Origin: Streptomyces sp. DH24
Lineage (GTDB): Bacteria; Actinomycetota; Actinomycetes; Streptomycetales; Streptomycetaceae
Direction: 5' to 3'
Assembly: GCF_029813775.1 (NCBI RefSeq)
Contig: NZ_JARVKW010000039.1
Coordinates: forward strand, 1 to 62,219
DNA: 62,219 bases
Part shown: piece after piece, positions 43,029 through 51,627 of the stretch
Layout of the letters: each line of letters begins with the position of its first letter
Position numbering within the stretch: the stretch's first letter is position 1
Translations under genes and position numbers: made by a program
The notes under the pieces: generated by a model
Database searches by the model: none
Told to the model about the DNA's origin: nothing
The model's input: the letters and a program-made list of their open reading frames with translations, nothing else

Positions 43029-44339
43029 TCACCCCTCCCCGACCCCCTCCCCCCGAGTGACCCGCACCCGGTAGTCCCCCGCCAGGTCCGCCGCCGCCAC
43101 CGTGATGCGGACTCCGCGGCGTGGGTCCCTGAAGGTCTCCCCGGGGGCGAACGGCGCGTCCGAGAGTTCCGCGTGGACGTTGGGGCTGCGCGTGCAACCC
43201 CCGCTGTCGCGGCGCGAGTCGTAGACCGTCACCGGGCCCATGCCCGTGTCGACGTCCGCGTCGACCTTGTAGATGAGGACTCCCGGGCGGCACACCACCT
43301 CGTCGTTCCCCGCGCGCGTGCGCAGTTCGACGGCGTAGCCGGAGCGTTCGTCGAGCGGGACGACGATCAGTTTCGGGCCGTCCTTCTCGGCGAGCGGCGT
43401 CAGTGCGTACTCGGCCGTGCCGGAGGCCGAGGCGCAGTGCACCTGGGACGCGTCCAGCCAGCCCAGTTTCCACTTGTGCCAGCCGAGCGTGTCGTTGTTG
43501 GCCCCCCAGTCCTCGCTCATGATGTCCCAGTGGCCGACCGCGGCCCCGCCCTCCTGGGTGTAGAGGTCGGGCAGGCCGAAGACGTGGCCGTTCTCGTGGG
43601 GCAGTACGCGGTAGCCGGTGCGGTGGTAGGAGCCGGAGCCGTCGTCCTGGCGGGAGTAGACGAAGGACGCGTTGGCGACCGGGACGCCGTCGGCGGTGGG
43701 CGCCTCGGTGTTGCCGGCGAAGGTGACGGACAGGACCGTGTCCAGCGCCGACGGGCCCGCGTTCGGCGTCACCAGCACGTTCACCAGGTCGTACGTCCGG
43801 AAGTCCACCTTGGGATCGGCCGCCGCCACGATGTCCCGGACGAGCTCGCGGTAGCCGGGGTCGAAGGGCGCGCCGCGCTCTATGCCGTACGCGCCGAAGG
43901 GCTTCGGCATGCGCAGCCACTGCCGGATCGGGACCTCGGGGCGGTACTCCAGGCGGCCGTAGGAGCTGGTGCGGAACCAGTGCTGGGTCTGCGGGAAGAA
44001 CTCGCGGAACCGGTCGAGGGCGCGGCCCCGGCCCGGCGCGTCCGAGAAGTCGATCATCAGGTTGAGGGCGCGGACCGTGCCGGTGGAGCGGGTGTAGCCG
44101 CGGGGGGTGGGGACGCCCTCGGACATCTGGACGTCGCGCTTGCCGCTGATCATGCAGGGGCCGAGTGCGGAGGACCGGCCGAGGGCGATCGGGCCCGCGC
44201 CGGCCGGGGAGGAGCCGGGGGAGAGGTGGCCGCTGCCGGACGAGCTGCCGACGGCGAGGGTCAGGGCGGTCACGCATCCGAGGGCGGCCACGCGGCGGGT
44301 ACGTATCCGGCTCCGGCGGGCGGTCGGCTTCGGCTGCAT
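43029..44339 (-). CDS. Secreted M6-family metalloprotease
   Basis: A 436-aa protein with an Arg-rich signal peptide (about residues 1-38) and an M6 (immune-inhibitor A-like) catalytic domain. The zinc motif is HENGHVFGLPDLY (HExxH, residues about 255-259), followed by VGHWDIMSEDWGANN, which supplies the Met-turn. A beta domain forms the C-terminus (about 340-436). It would degrade proteins outside the cell. The ATG at 44339 has AGGGG 6 nt upstream; a TTG at 44357 is less likely. It is divergent from a TetR gene. Confidence 0.9.
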   Translation of the reverse strand: MQPKPTARRSRIRTRRVAALGCVTALTLAVGSSSGSGHLSPGSSPAGAGPIALGRSSALGPCMISGKRDVQMSEGVPTPRGYTRSTGTVRALNLMIDFSDAPGRGRALDRFREFFPQTQHWFRTSSYGRLEYRPEVPIRQWLRMPKPFGAYGIERGAPFDPGYRELVRDIVAAADPKVDFRTYDLVNVLVTPNAGPSALDTVLSVTFAGNTEAPTADGVPVANASFVYSRQDDGSGSYHRTGYRVLPHENGHVFGLPDLYTQEGGAAVGHWDIMSEDWGANNDTLGWHKWKLGWLDASQVHCASASGTAEYALTPLAEKDGPKLIVVPLDERSGYAVELRTRAGNDEVVCRPGVLIYKVDADVDTGMGPVTVYDSRRDSGGCTRSPNVHAELSDAPFAPGETFRDPRRGVRITVAAADLAGDYRVRVTRGEGVGEG

Positions 44340-44513
44340 ACGGGCCCCTCGCTCCAAGGCAGCCGCCGGTCACCGGCTGCACCCTTTCGATCACCCTGGT
44401 CCGGTGGGTGCGCGGGCGCGCGCTGGAGGAGACCGATCGTGGGTATCGCGCCCGCGCCGACCGCAGTTGAGTGACGCGGGTCACAGAGAACTTCTGGGTG
44501 CGGTGGAAATAAC

Positions 44514-44570
44514 CGGGGACCGCTTCCCCGTTTGGACCTGTGTCCGAGCGAAACGGGGACAGGCTCCCCG
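44514..44570 (+). promoter_or_regulatory. Pair of TetR-type operators
   Basis: CGGGGA-N5-TCCCCG occurs twice, at 44514-44530 and 44554-44570, with centres exactly 40 bp apart (about four helical turns). Both lie between the divergent M6 protease and tetR starts. They are good candidates for autoregulation by the TetR protein and perhaps cooperative binding. Confidence 0.75.
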
Positions 44571-44620
44571 GATCGCCCAGCCTCAGTCTCAGTCTCAGCC
44601 TCATCCTCAGGGAGTACGCC

Positions 44621-45265
44621 GTGCAGACCGCGCCCACCGCACAGCGCAAGGTGACCCGGCCGCGCGCCGACGCCCTGCGCAACCGGGAGCGGATCGTCAC
44701 CGCCGCCCGGGAGATGTTCGTCGAGTACGGCCCCGACGTGCCGCTCGACGAGATCGCCCGCCGGGCCGGCGTCGGCAACGCCACGGTGTACCGCAACTTC
44801 CCGGACCGTGACGCCCTCGTCCGCGAGGTCGTCTGCTCCGTCATGGACCGCACGGCGCGCGCCGCCGAGTCCGCCCTCACGGAGACCGGTGACGCCTTCG
44901 AGGCACTGGAGCACTTCGTGCACACCGCCGCCGACGAACGGATCAGCGCGCTGTGCCCGATGATCTCCAGCACCTTCGACCAGCACCACCCCGATCTGGA
45001 GGCGGCCCGCGTACGCGTCGAGGAACTCATCGCCGGGATCATGGAGCGGGCCCGGACGGCCGGGCAGCTCCGCCCCGACGTGGGCGTCGGTGACCTGATG
45101 GTCGCCGTGGCGCAGCTCAGCCGGCCGCCGGCCGGTACGGGGTGCCTGAGCGCCGACCGCTTCGTCCACCGCCATCTGCAATTGTTCCTGGACGGACTGC
45201 GGGCCCCGGCCCGCTCCGACCTGCCGGGCACGGCCGCGACCCTGGAGGAACTGCGCCAGTCCTGA
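44621..45265 (+). CDS. TetR family regulator upstream of a DHA2 exporter
   Basis: A 214-aa regulator with a typical N-terminal helix-turn-helix (about residues 15-65: RERIVTAAREMFVEYGPDVPLDEIARRAGVGNATVYRNFPDRDAL) and a helical ligand domain (FEALEHFVHTAADERISALCPM). GTG at 44621 has AGGGAG 7 nt upstream; 5-prime of it are hexameric CTCAGT repeats. It is followed on the same strand by an EmrB-type exporter, the standard regulator-pump pair. From memory this corresponds to SCO3207/SCO3206. Confidence 0.88.
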   Translation: MQTAPTAQRKVTRPRADALRNRERIVTAAREMFVEYGPDVPLDEIARRAGVGNATVYRNFPDRDALVREVVCSVMDRTARAAESALTETGDAFEALEHFVHTAADERISALCPMISSTFDQHHPDLEAARVRVEELIAGIMERARTAGQLRPDVGVGDLMVAVAQLSRPPAGTGCLSADRFVHRHLQLFLDGLRAPARSDLPGTAATLEELRQS

Positions 45266-45548
45266 CGCTCATCCGTGCCGAGCGGGCCGATTAGTTCAGG
45301 GCCCGGCTCCGGTCCTCCCTCACACCAACCTCACCAGCCTCACCAGCACCACAGGCTCACCAACTCCACGCCTCACCAGTCCACAGCCCCACCGGCCGTC
45401 AACGGCGACGAGCCGGCGGCCGACGACACCCTTTTGACTTTCTCGACTTTTCGACACCTTTCCCGAAGACCCGAAGTTCCGAAGTCCCGAGATTCTTCGT
45501 CCCGAAATTCTTCGTCCCGAAGTCCGAAGTCCCGAAGTGGGTACCTCC
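45266..45548. other. 283-bp tetR-exporter gap rich in micro-repeats
   Basis: CTCACCA(G/A) recurs seven times between 45320 and 45385, and CCGAAGT or TTCGTCCCGAA blocks recur from 45470 to 45540. TTGACT near 45434 is a possible -35 element. No palindrome like the two CGGGGA-N5-TCCCCG sites is present, so the pump may be controlled through its own promoter in another way. Confidence 0.55.
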
Positions 45549-47087
45549 ATGTCTCAGACAGTCCCGCGCGTCACCGACGCCGCCCCCGACGCGAACCGTT
45601 GGAAGGCGCTCGTCTTCATCGCGCTCGCCCAGCTGATGGTCGTCCTCGACGCCACCATCGTGAACATCGCGCTGCCCTCCGCCCAGCAGGACCTGGGGAT
45701 CTCCGACGGCAACCGGCAGTGGGTCGTCACGGCCTACGCCCTCGCCTTCGGCGGTCTGCTGCTGTTCGGCGGCCGGATCGCCGACCTGTGGGGCCGCAAG
45801 CGCACCTTCGTCCTCGGTCTGGCGGGCTTCGCCGCCGCCTCCGCGCTGGGCGGCGCGGCCACCAACGAGGCCATGATGTTCGGCTCCCGCGCCCTCCAGG
45901 GCGTGTTCGGCGCGCTGCTCGCGCCCGCCGCGCTGTCCCTGCTGGCCGTGATGTTCACGGACGCCAAGGAGCGCGCCAAGGCGTTCGGCATCTACGGCGC
46001 GATCGCCGGTGGTGGCGGTGCCGTCGGCCTGATCCTCGGCGGTTTCCTCACCGAGTACCTGAACTGGCGCTGGACGTTCTTCGTCAACATCCCGTTCGCG
46101 ATCGTCGCGGCGGCCGGTGCCTGGTTCGTCATCCGTGAGCCCGAGGGCAGCCGCAACCGCTCCCCGCTCGACATCCCCGGCGTGATCCTGTCCACCCTCG
46201 GCCTGGTCGCGCTCGTCTACGGCTTCACCCGCGCCGAGTCCGACGGCTGGAGCGACTCCGTGACGGTCGGCATGTTCGTCGCGTCGGTCGTGCTGCTGGG
46301 GGCGTTCGTGCTGGTGGAGGCCAGGGTCAAGGCCCCGCTGCTGCCGCTGCGCGTCATCACCGACCGCAACCGCGGCGGTATCTACCTCTCGCTGGGCCTG
46401 GCGATCATCGCGATGTTCGGCCTGTTCCTCTTCCTGACCTACTACCTGCAGATCGTGAAGGGCTACTCGCCGGTCAAGACGGGCTTCGCCTTCCTGCCGA
46501 TGATCATAGGCATGATCACGGGCTCCACCCAGATCGGCACCCGTCTGATGACCCGGGTCGCGCCGCGGCTGCTGATGGGCCCCGGCTTCCTGGTCGCCGC
46601 CGTCGGCATGCTCCTGCTGACGCAGCTGGAGATCGGCACCTCGTACACGGCCCTGCTGCTGCCGGCGATGCTGCTGCTCGGTCTCGGCATGGGTACGGCG
46701 TTCATGCCGGCCATGTCGCTGGCCACGCAGGGCGTCGAGCCGCGTGACTCCGGTGTCGCCTCCGCGATGGTCAACACCTCGCAGCAGGTGGGCGGCGCGA
46801 TCGGTACGGCCCTGCTGAACACGATCGCCGCCTCGGCGACGACCTCGTACGTCGCCGACCACATCGGCTCGGCGGCCTCCCGCTCCCAGCAGCAGCTGGT
46901 GCGGCTGGAGGGCATGGTCGAGGGCTACACCAGCGCCATCTGGTTCGCCGTCGGCATCCTGGTCGTGGCCGCGGGCATCGCGCTGACCTTCGTCAACGCG
47001 GGCCGCCCGGGCGGCACCAAGGTGGTCTCCGGTGAGGTCGCCGAGGGCGCCGAGAACGAGGTGCCGGTGCCGGTGGTCGCCCACTGA
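45549..47087 (+). CDS. DHA2 (EmrB/QacA, 14-helix) MFS drug exporter
   Basis: A 512-aa protein with 14 membrane helices. Motifs include LDATIVNIALPSAQQDLGIS (motif D1 region), GGRIADLWGRKRTF (motif A) and APAALSLLAVMFTDAKERAKAFGIYGAIAGGGGAVGLILGG (motif C, antiporter class). These pumps export antibiotics or other hydrophobic compounds with protons. The ATG at 45549 has no strong ribosome site; a GTG at 45537 is in frame. It is probably regulated by the TetR gene immediately upstream. Confidence 0.92.
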   Translation: MSQTVPRVTDAAPDANRWKALVFIALAQLMVVLDATIVNIALPSAQQDLGISDGNRQWVVTAYALAFGGLLLFGGRIADLWGRKRTFVLGLAGFAAASALGGAATNEAMMFGSRALQGVFGALLAPAALSLLAVMFTDAKERAKAFGIYGAIAGGGGAVGLILGGFLTEYLNWRWTFFVNIPFAIVAAAGAWFVIREPEGSRNRSPLDIPGVILSTLGLVALVYGFTRAESDGWSDSVTVGMFVASVVLLGAFVLVEARVKAPLLPLRVITDRNRGGIYLSLGLAIIAMFGLFLFLTYYLQIVKGYSPVKTGFAFLPMIIGMITGSTQIGTRLMTRVAPRLLMGPGFLVAAVGMLLLTQLEIGTSYTALLLPAMLLLGLGMGTAFMPAMSLATQGVEPRDSGVASAMVNTSQQVGGAIGTALLNTIAASATTSYVADHIGSAASRSQQQLVRLEGMVEGYTSAIWFAVGILVVAAGIALTFVNAGRPGGTKVVSGEVAEGAENEVPVPVVAH

Positions 47088-47187
47088 GGACCGGCTCGCC
47101 GGTCCCACCCACCCCTTCGGGCCGCACGGCCGTCGTACGGACCCTCGTACGGACGAGGAAGGGGACGCCCCGTCCGTACGAACCCCA

Positions 47188-47252
47188 GGACCTGCCCTGG
47201 TCCCGCGTGACCCGCCCGGTGTTCCGGGGGTCAGCGGAGCCAGGGCAGGTCC
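47188..47252. terminator. Long inverted repeat overlapping the marR 3-prime end
   Basis: GGACCTGCCCTGG (47188-47200) and CCAGGGCAGGTCC (47240-47252) pair perfectly over 13 bp, and the interior pairs further (TGACCC/GGGTCA). The right arm is inside the last codons of the marR-type gene, so the hairpin would end both converging transcripts. Confidence 0.8.
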
Positions 47253-47746
47253 GCGCCCGCTTCGCTGGGCTGGAGTCCCTCGGCGATGATCCGCATGATC
47301 TCGCCGAGGGACTCCTGCTGTTCGGCGGAGAGCCGGTCGAAGACCGCCTGCCGCACGGCGTCCACGTGGCCCGGCGCGGTCTTCCGCAGCACGTCGAATC
47401 CCTCGTCCGTCAGCACCGCGAACTGGCCCCGCTTGTCGGACGGGCAGTCCTCGCGCCGCACCCAGCCCTGCTTCTCCAGGCGCGCGACCGCGTGCGAGAG
47501 ACGGGAGCGGGTGATCTTGGCGTGCTTGGCCAGTTCGGTCATACGGAGCCGTCGGCGCGGGGACTCGGCGAGCTTGACGAGCAGGCCGTAGTAGACGTGC
47601 GGCATACCCGCGTCACGCTGCAACTGGCGGTCGAGATGGTCCTCGAGCAGGGTGCTGGCCTCGATGTACGCACGCCAGACGCGCTGTTCTTCGCTGGTGA
47701 GCCAGCGGGTTCGGTCAGCCGGAGCGGAAGCGGGTGCCCTGTTCAT
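47231..47746 (-). CDS. MarR family transcriptional regulator
   Basis: A 171-aa winged-helix protein: LTSEEQRVWRAYIEASTLLEDHLDRQLQRDAGMPHVYYGLLVKLAESP, then recognition helix ITRSRLSHAVARLEKQGWVRRE and wing DKRGQFAVLTDEG. It is divergent from an extradiol-dioxygenase-like gene, a very common MarR pairing. CTTGAA (47770) and TTCAAG (47819) in the AT-rich gap are candidate half-sites. The ligand is unknown, probably a phenolic compound. Confidence 0.9.
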   Translation of the reverse strand: MNRAPASAPADRTRWLTSEEQRVWRAYIEASTLLEDHLDRQLQRDAGMPHVYYGLLVKLAESPRRRLRMTELAKHAKITRSRLSHAVARLEKQGWVRREDCPSDKRGQFAVLTDEGFDVLRKTAPGHVDAVRQAVFDRLSAEQQESLGEIMRIIAEGLQPSEAGADLPWLR

Positions 47747-47841
47747 GCATCCACTTTACGACCATGCTGCTTGAAACTTAAACAACCAGTGCTTACCTTT
47801 GTCCTTGGAGATTGAGACTTCAAGTAACTGGAGCCGCCGTC

Positions 47842-48633
47842 ATGTCCGCCACCACCCAGGAGCGCGAGCGCATGCCCGCCCTGTACCTCAGTCACGGCGC
47901 CCCGCCGCTGGCGGACGACCCCGTCTGGCCCGGCGAACTCGCCGCCTGGTCCGCCCGGCTGCCCCGCCCCAGGGCGATCCTCATGGTCTCCGCCCACTGG
48001 GAGGAGGCCCCGCTCGCCCTCGGCGCGACCCGGCCGGTCCCCCTCGTCCACGACTTCTGGGGCTTCCCCGAGCACTACTACCGCGTCCGCTACGACGCCC
48101 CCGGCGCCCCCGGGCTCGCCGCATCGGTGCGCAAGCTGCTGCGCGCCCCCGGCACGCCCGTCCAGGACATCCCCGACCGCGGCCTCGACCACGGCGCGTA
48201 CGTCCCGCTCGTCGAGATGTACCCGGACGCCGACATCCCCGTCCTCCAGGTGTCCATGCCGACCCTTGACCCGGTGCGGCTCATGGAGATCGGCAGGAAG
48301 CTGGCGCCGCTGCGCGACGAGGGCGTGCTGATCGTCGGCTCCGGCTTCTTCACCCACAACCTGGCCGCGCTGCGGCAGGGCGGAATTCCCGCGTGGTCGG
48401 CGGAGTTCGACGACTGGGGCCGGCGCGCGCTGGAGGCCGGTGACGTGGACGCGCTGCTGGACTTCACGCACACCTCGCCGGCCGGGCGGTTGGCGCATCC
48501 GCGCACCGAGCACTTCGCCCCGCTGTTCGTGACCATGGGCGCGGCCGACGCGGCCGGTGAGCTGGACGCCCAGCGGTCCGTGATCGACGGCTTCTGGATG
48601 GGGCTGGCCAAGCGGTCGGTGCAGTTCGGCTGA
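47842..48633 (+). CDS. DODA-type extradiol aromatic-ring dioxygenase
   Basis: A 263-aa protein of the LigB/4,5-DOPA dioxygenase family: ALYLSHGAPPLADD with the first His ligand, ILMVSAHWEEAPL with the second, LDHGAYVPLVEMYPDADIPVLQVSM, and GSGFFTHNL. These residues bind non-haem Fe or Zn. The family opens catechol rings; some bacterial members act as general quinol or catechol detoxifiers under MarR control. The ATG at 47842 has GGAG 8 nt upstream. The gene is regulated, by inference, by the divergent MarR protein. Confidence 0.92.
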   Translation: MSATTQERERMPALYLSHGAPPLADDPVWPGELAAWSARLPRPRAILMVSAHWEEAPLALGATRPVPLVHDFWGFPEHYYRVRYDAPGAPGLAASVRKLLRAPGTPVQDIPDRGLDHGAYVPLVEMYPDADIPVLQVSMPTLDPVRLMEIGRKLAPLRDEGVLIVGSGFFTHNLAALRQGGIPAWSAEFDDWGRRALEAGDVDALLDFTHTSPAGRLAHPRTEHFAPLFVTMGAADAAGELDAQRSVIDGFWMGLAKRSVQFG

Positions 48634-48640
48634 CGGGGCG

Positions 48641-48780
48641 GCCGACCGGCGCGACTCACGGCCGACCGGTGCGACTCAGGGGTCGGGTCGGCCGGCGTGA
48701 CTGACGGGCCGGGCCGACCGGCGTGACTCACGGGCCGCGCCGAGGGGTGCGCCTCACAGGCGGGCCGACCGGCGCGACTG
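48641..48780. repeat. Degenerate tandem repeats after the dioxygenase gene
   Basis: A GCCGACCGGCGCGACTCACG motif recurs at 48641, 48661, about 48690, 48714 and 48764 with one to three changes and spacers of 0-30 bp. From 48781 to 49146 the DNA is GC-rich and holds no supported gene. Confidence 0.7.
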
Positions 48781-49146
48781 GTGGGTTGCCCGGTGTGGGG
48801 GTGGTGGCGGTGCGGCCGACGGGGTACCCGCAGCGTGCGGCTGCGCGTGCGGCGGGGGTTGCGTCCCGCGGCGCGGCGCAGGTCCGCGCAACCTTGGGGC
48901 GGCGCCGTACGTCTTCACGGTCGAGGGGAGCGAGGGCGCCCGTCCTCCCGGTCGAGCCGACTGGGCCGAATGTGACCGCCGTCTCATATGCGCGGTGATC
49001 GCGGAGATCGGCCGGAGCCTCGGGTGGGCCCGCGATTCCGGGCCTGACCTGGGCCGACCTGGGCCTCCGTGCGACCTGCGGCCGTCGCGTCGCCCCGTGC
49101 GGCCCGACAGGGTACTGCATGATCAGAAAAATCGGGGGGCGGGTTG

Positions 49147-49172
49147 GGAATTCTGTCCTGATTCCAGTCGTT
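49147..49172 (+). promoter_or_regulatory. Sigma-R (SigR) promoter of hrdD
   Basis: GGAAT (49147-49151), a spacer of exactly 18 nt, then GTT (49170-49172) match the consensus of the thiol-oxidative-stress sigma factor SigR. Transcription would start near 49179, giving a leader of about 77 nt before hrdD. In S. coelicolor hrdD is a known SigR target. Confidence 0.88.
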
Positions 49173-49255
49173 GTTTCCTACGGATGCCGGGCACTCGGCG
49201 AGAGTGCCGAGCACCTGAAGAACCACCCGCCAGCCCACCACGCAAGGGAGCACGC

Positions 49256-50281
49256 ATGGCAACCCGTGCCGTCGCCCGTCGTCAGTCCGCCAATGGGGGC
49301 ACCTCCCAGGTCCTTGGCTCTGGGTCAGAGGCGGCCGACGCGGCCAACAGTGTTCGCGCCCGCGGCGAGATCGCCGACCGCGACCTGGTCGGCATGTACC
49401 TCGACGAGATCGCGCGCACACCGCTGCTCGACGCCGCCAAGGAGGTCGAGCTGTCCCAGATCATCGAGGCGGGTGTCTTCGCGCAGCAGGTCCTCGACGG
49501 TTACGAGGACACCAAGGCCGACGCCAGCCGCGAGGAGCTGGAGGCCCTGGTCGCCGAGGGTGAGCGGGCCAAGGACGTCTTCATCCGCTCCAACCTCCGT
49601 CTGGTCGTCGCCGTCGCCCGTCGCTACCCGCGCAGCGGCCTGCCCCTGCTCGACCTGATCCAGGAGGGCAACGCGGGTCTGGTGCGCGCCGTCGAGAAGT
49701 TCGACTACCGCAAGGGCTTCAAGTTCTCGACGTACGCGACGTGGTGGATCCGCCAGGCGATCACCCGCTCGATAGCCGACCAGTCCCGCACGATCAGGCT
49801 GCCCGTCCACCTCGTGGAGGAGCTGGGCCGGATCCGGCGCGTGCAGCGCGAGTTCAACCGCGAGCACGGCCGGGACCCGGAGCCCGCGGAGATCGCCGCC
49901 GAGCTCGGCTCCACGCCGGAGCGTGTGATCGACGTGCTCGACTGGGCCCGCGACCCGGTCTCGCTGAACATGTCGGTGGACGACGAGGGCGAGACCCAGT
50001 TCGGCGACCTCCTGGAGGACACCTCCGCGGTGTCGCCCGAGCAGTCCGTGCTGACGCTGCTGCGCAGCGAGGAGCTCGACGACCTGATCGGCCGCCTCGA
50101 CCAGCGCACGGCCTCCATCATCAAGATGCGGTACGGCATCGAGGACGGCCGGGAGCGCACGCTGACCGAGGTCGGCAAGGAGCACGGCCTGACGCGCGAG
50201 CGCATCCGCCAGATCGAGAAGCACGCGCTGCTGGAGCTGAAGAAGCTCGCCCGCGACACCGGGTTCGACGCGGCGGCCTGA
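49256..50281 (+). CDS. hrdD: HrdD, group 2 RNA polymerase sigma-70 factor
   Basis: A 341-aa principal-like sigma factor. Region 1.2 (DLVGMYLDEIARTPLLDAAKEVELSQ), region 2 (IRSNLRLVVAVARRY, LIQEGNAGLVRAVEKFDYRKGFKFSTYATWWIRQAI), region 3 (HLVEELGRIRRVQREFNREHGRDP) and region 4 (LTEVGKEHGLTRERIRQIEKHALLELKKL) are all complete. There is no region 1.1 extension as in HrdB. The beginning MATRAVARRQ and the SigR promoter identify it as HrdD rather than HrdA or HrdC. HrdD is non-essential in S. coelicolor. The ATG at 49256 follows GGGAG. Confidence 0.92.
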   Translation: MATRAVARRQSANGGTSQVLGSGSEAADAANSVRARGEIADRDLVGMYLDEIARTPLLDAAKEVELSQIIEAGVFAQQVLDGYEDTKADASREELEALVAEGERAKDVFIRSNLRLVVAVARRYPRSGLPLLDLIQEGNAGLVRAVEKFDYRKGFKFSTYATWWIRQAITRSIADQSRTIRLPVHLVEELGRIRRVQREFNREHGRDPEPAEIAAELGSTPERVIDVLDWARDPVSLNMSVDDEGETQFGDLLEDTSAVSPEQSVLTLLRSEELDDLIGRLDQRTASIIKMRYGIEDGRERTLTEVGKEHGLTRERIRQIEKHALLELKKLARDTGFDAAA

Positions 50282-50285
50282 CCCG

Positions 50286-50460
50286 GCACCGACCACCACG
50301 TCGTGACGCCGCGCCGAGCACCACGGTGTGACGCCGCACCGACCACCACGTCGTGACGGCGTGCCGAGCCTCAGCTCGACAAGGCGTGCCAAGCGCCACG
50401 TTTCGATACAGCGCGCCAAGCGCCACGCCGTGCGGCGCGCTGAGCTCCAACTGGCGCGCG
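50286..50460. repeat. 25-bp tandem repeat array after hrdD
   Basis: Units of exactly 25 bp lie at 50286-50310, 50311-50335, 50336-50360 and 50361-50385. They alternate between GCACCGACCACCACGTCGTG and GCGCCGAGCACCACGGTGTG types, then decay through three further units of 21-27 bp (GTGCCAAGCGCCACG...) to about 50460. The array starts 5 bp after the hrdD stop codon. Confidence 0.88.
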
Positions 50461-50517
50461 CCGTACGGCGACCGCGTGCGCCGGGTGGCGAAAGACCGCG
50501 CAAACATGGCGATGTAA

Positions 50518-50542
50518 CGCCGCTTCAACGGACGAAGCGGCG
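50518..50542 (+). terminator. Hairpin downstream of the hrdD repeat array
   Basis: CGCCGCTTC and GAAGCGGCG form a perfect 9-bp stem with loop AACGGAC. It is the first of two consecutive hairpins and may end the hrdD transcript. Confidence 0.75.
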
Positions 50543-50560
50543 GGAACAACCCTTCGGGGA

Positions 50561-50617
50561 CCAGGAGTTCGGGGCGGGGGCCAACCACCCCCCGGGGCCC
50601 CCGGCCCGAACTCCTGG
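50561..50617. terminator. Very long two-tier hairpin
   Basis: The outer stem CCAGGAGTTCGGG / CCCGAACTCCTGG is a perfect 13 bp; inside it GGGGGCC (50576-50582) pairs with GGCCCCC (50596-50602). About 20 bp pair in all. It lies between hrdD and the next tetR-type gene. The stretch 50618-50877 holds no supported gene. Confidence 0.8.
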
Positions 50618-50890
50618 ACCTGAACGGACGAGGAATACGACCAAGTCCCGACGCACTCCCCCCGGTGCCGGGACTTTCCCCAGCCGGGCTTCGGCGCCTT
50701 CCCCCCGGGCGTCGGGGCCCGGCCCTGGTTTGCGCGTGTGCGGCGCGTCATCCGCCCGTGCGCGTGCCCGCCATCGGCGGCGCGGCGTACGGCGGCCTGG
50801 AGCAGCGTTCTGGAGCGGGCCACCCCGAACCTGAACCCCGGGGTGGCCCGCAGATGGCAGATTGTGCCACAGGGGCATAGCCTGCCGCAG

Positions 50891-51592
50891 GTGAGCAGCA
50901 CCACTCCCGTACCCGCCGCGTCGGCCGCCCCTTCCCTGACCGAGCGCCGCAAGGCCGAGACCCGGATGGAGATTGCCCGGGCCGCGGCCGGACTCTTCGT
51001 CCGGCAGGGCCTGCGCGCCACCCGCGCCGAGGACATCGCCCAGGCCGCCGGCATCGCACCGCGCACCTTCTACCGCTACTTCGCCAGCAAGGAGGAGGCC
51101 GTCGCCCCGCTCTACGCGGCCGGTGCCGAGCGCTGGGCGGCGGCGGTACGCGCCGCCCCCGAGGACCTGTCCGTGCCGGAGGCCCTGGAACAGGCCGTGC
51201 GGCACACGCTGACGCCCGGTGTCGGGGTCTCGTCGGCGTCCTGGACGTTCGTCCGCACCCTGATCCGGCTGGCCGGGTCGAGCCCCGCCCTGCGGAGGGT
51301 GTGGGCGGAGGTGTGCCACGCGTCCGAGCGGAGGCTGCTGGAGGCCCTGGCGGAACGCCTGGGGTCGGCGGACCATCCGGTTCCGGCCGACATCGACAAC
51401 GTTGCCGCCGTGACTCCGGAGCTGCGCTTCGCGGCGGTCGTCGCGAGCGCCGCCGTACGGGTGGCGATGGAGACCTGGGCGGCCGGGGACGGCCCGGCCG
51501 AGGGCCCGGACGGCCCGGCGGAACTGGCGCTGCGCAACCTGGCCGCGCTGCGGGACTTCCCGTGGCAGACGGCGACGGAACGGCGCGGCTGA
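50891..51592 (+). CDS. TetR family transcriptional regulator (AcrR-like)
   Basis: A 233-aa protein with the helix-turn-helix at about residues 20-65 (RRKAETRMEIARAAAGLFVRQGLRATRAEDIAQAAGIAPRTFYRYFASKEEAV) and a helical C-terminal domain. GTG at 50891 is chosen: TAGCCT ends 7 nt upstream and no ribosome site exists, so the message is probably leaderless. The domain begins soon after this start. It converges on the WYL regulator gene with 35 bp between stops. Target unknown; from memory this is the SCO3201-type gene next to hrdD. Confidence 0.85.
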   Translation: MSSTTPVPAASAAPSLTERRKAETRMEIARAAAGLFVRQGLRATRAEDIAQAAGIAPRTFYRYFASKEEAVAPLYAAGAERWAAAVRAAPEDLSVPEALEQAVRHTLTPGVGVSSASWTFVRTLIRLAGSSPALRRVWAEVCHASERRLLEALAERLGSADHPVPADIDNVAAVTPELRFAAVVASAAVRVAMETWAAGDGPAEGPDGPAELALRNLAALRDFPWQTATERRG

Positions 51593-51627
51593 GCGGAGCC
51601 GGGGGTTCACAGCGTCCGGGGGCCGCG

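Noticed and set aside
43672..44474. Open frames antisense to the M6 protease
   Set aside because: Composition is that of shadow frames; the protease frame contains the HExxH motif and a signal peptide.
50286..50460. 25-bp repeats as a CRISPR array
   Set aside because: Units abut one another with no unique spacers and no cas genes are present.
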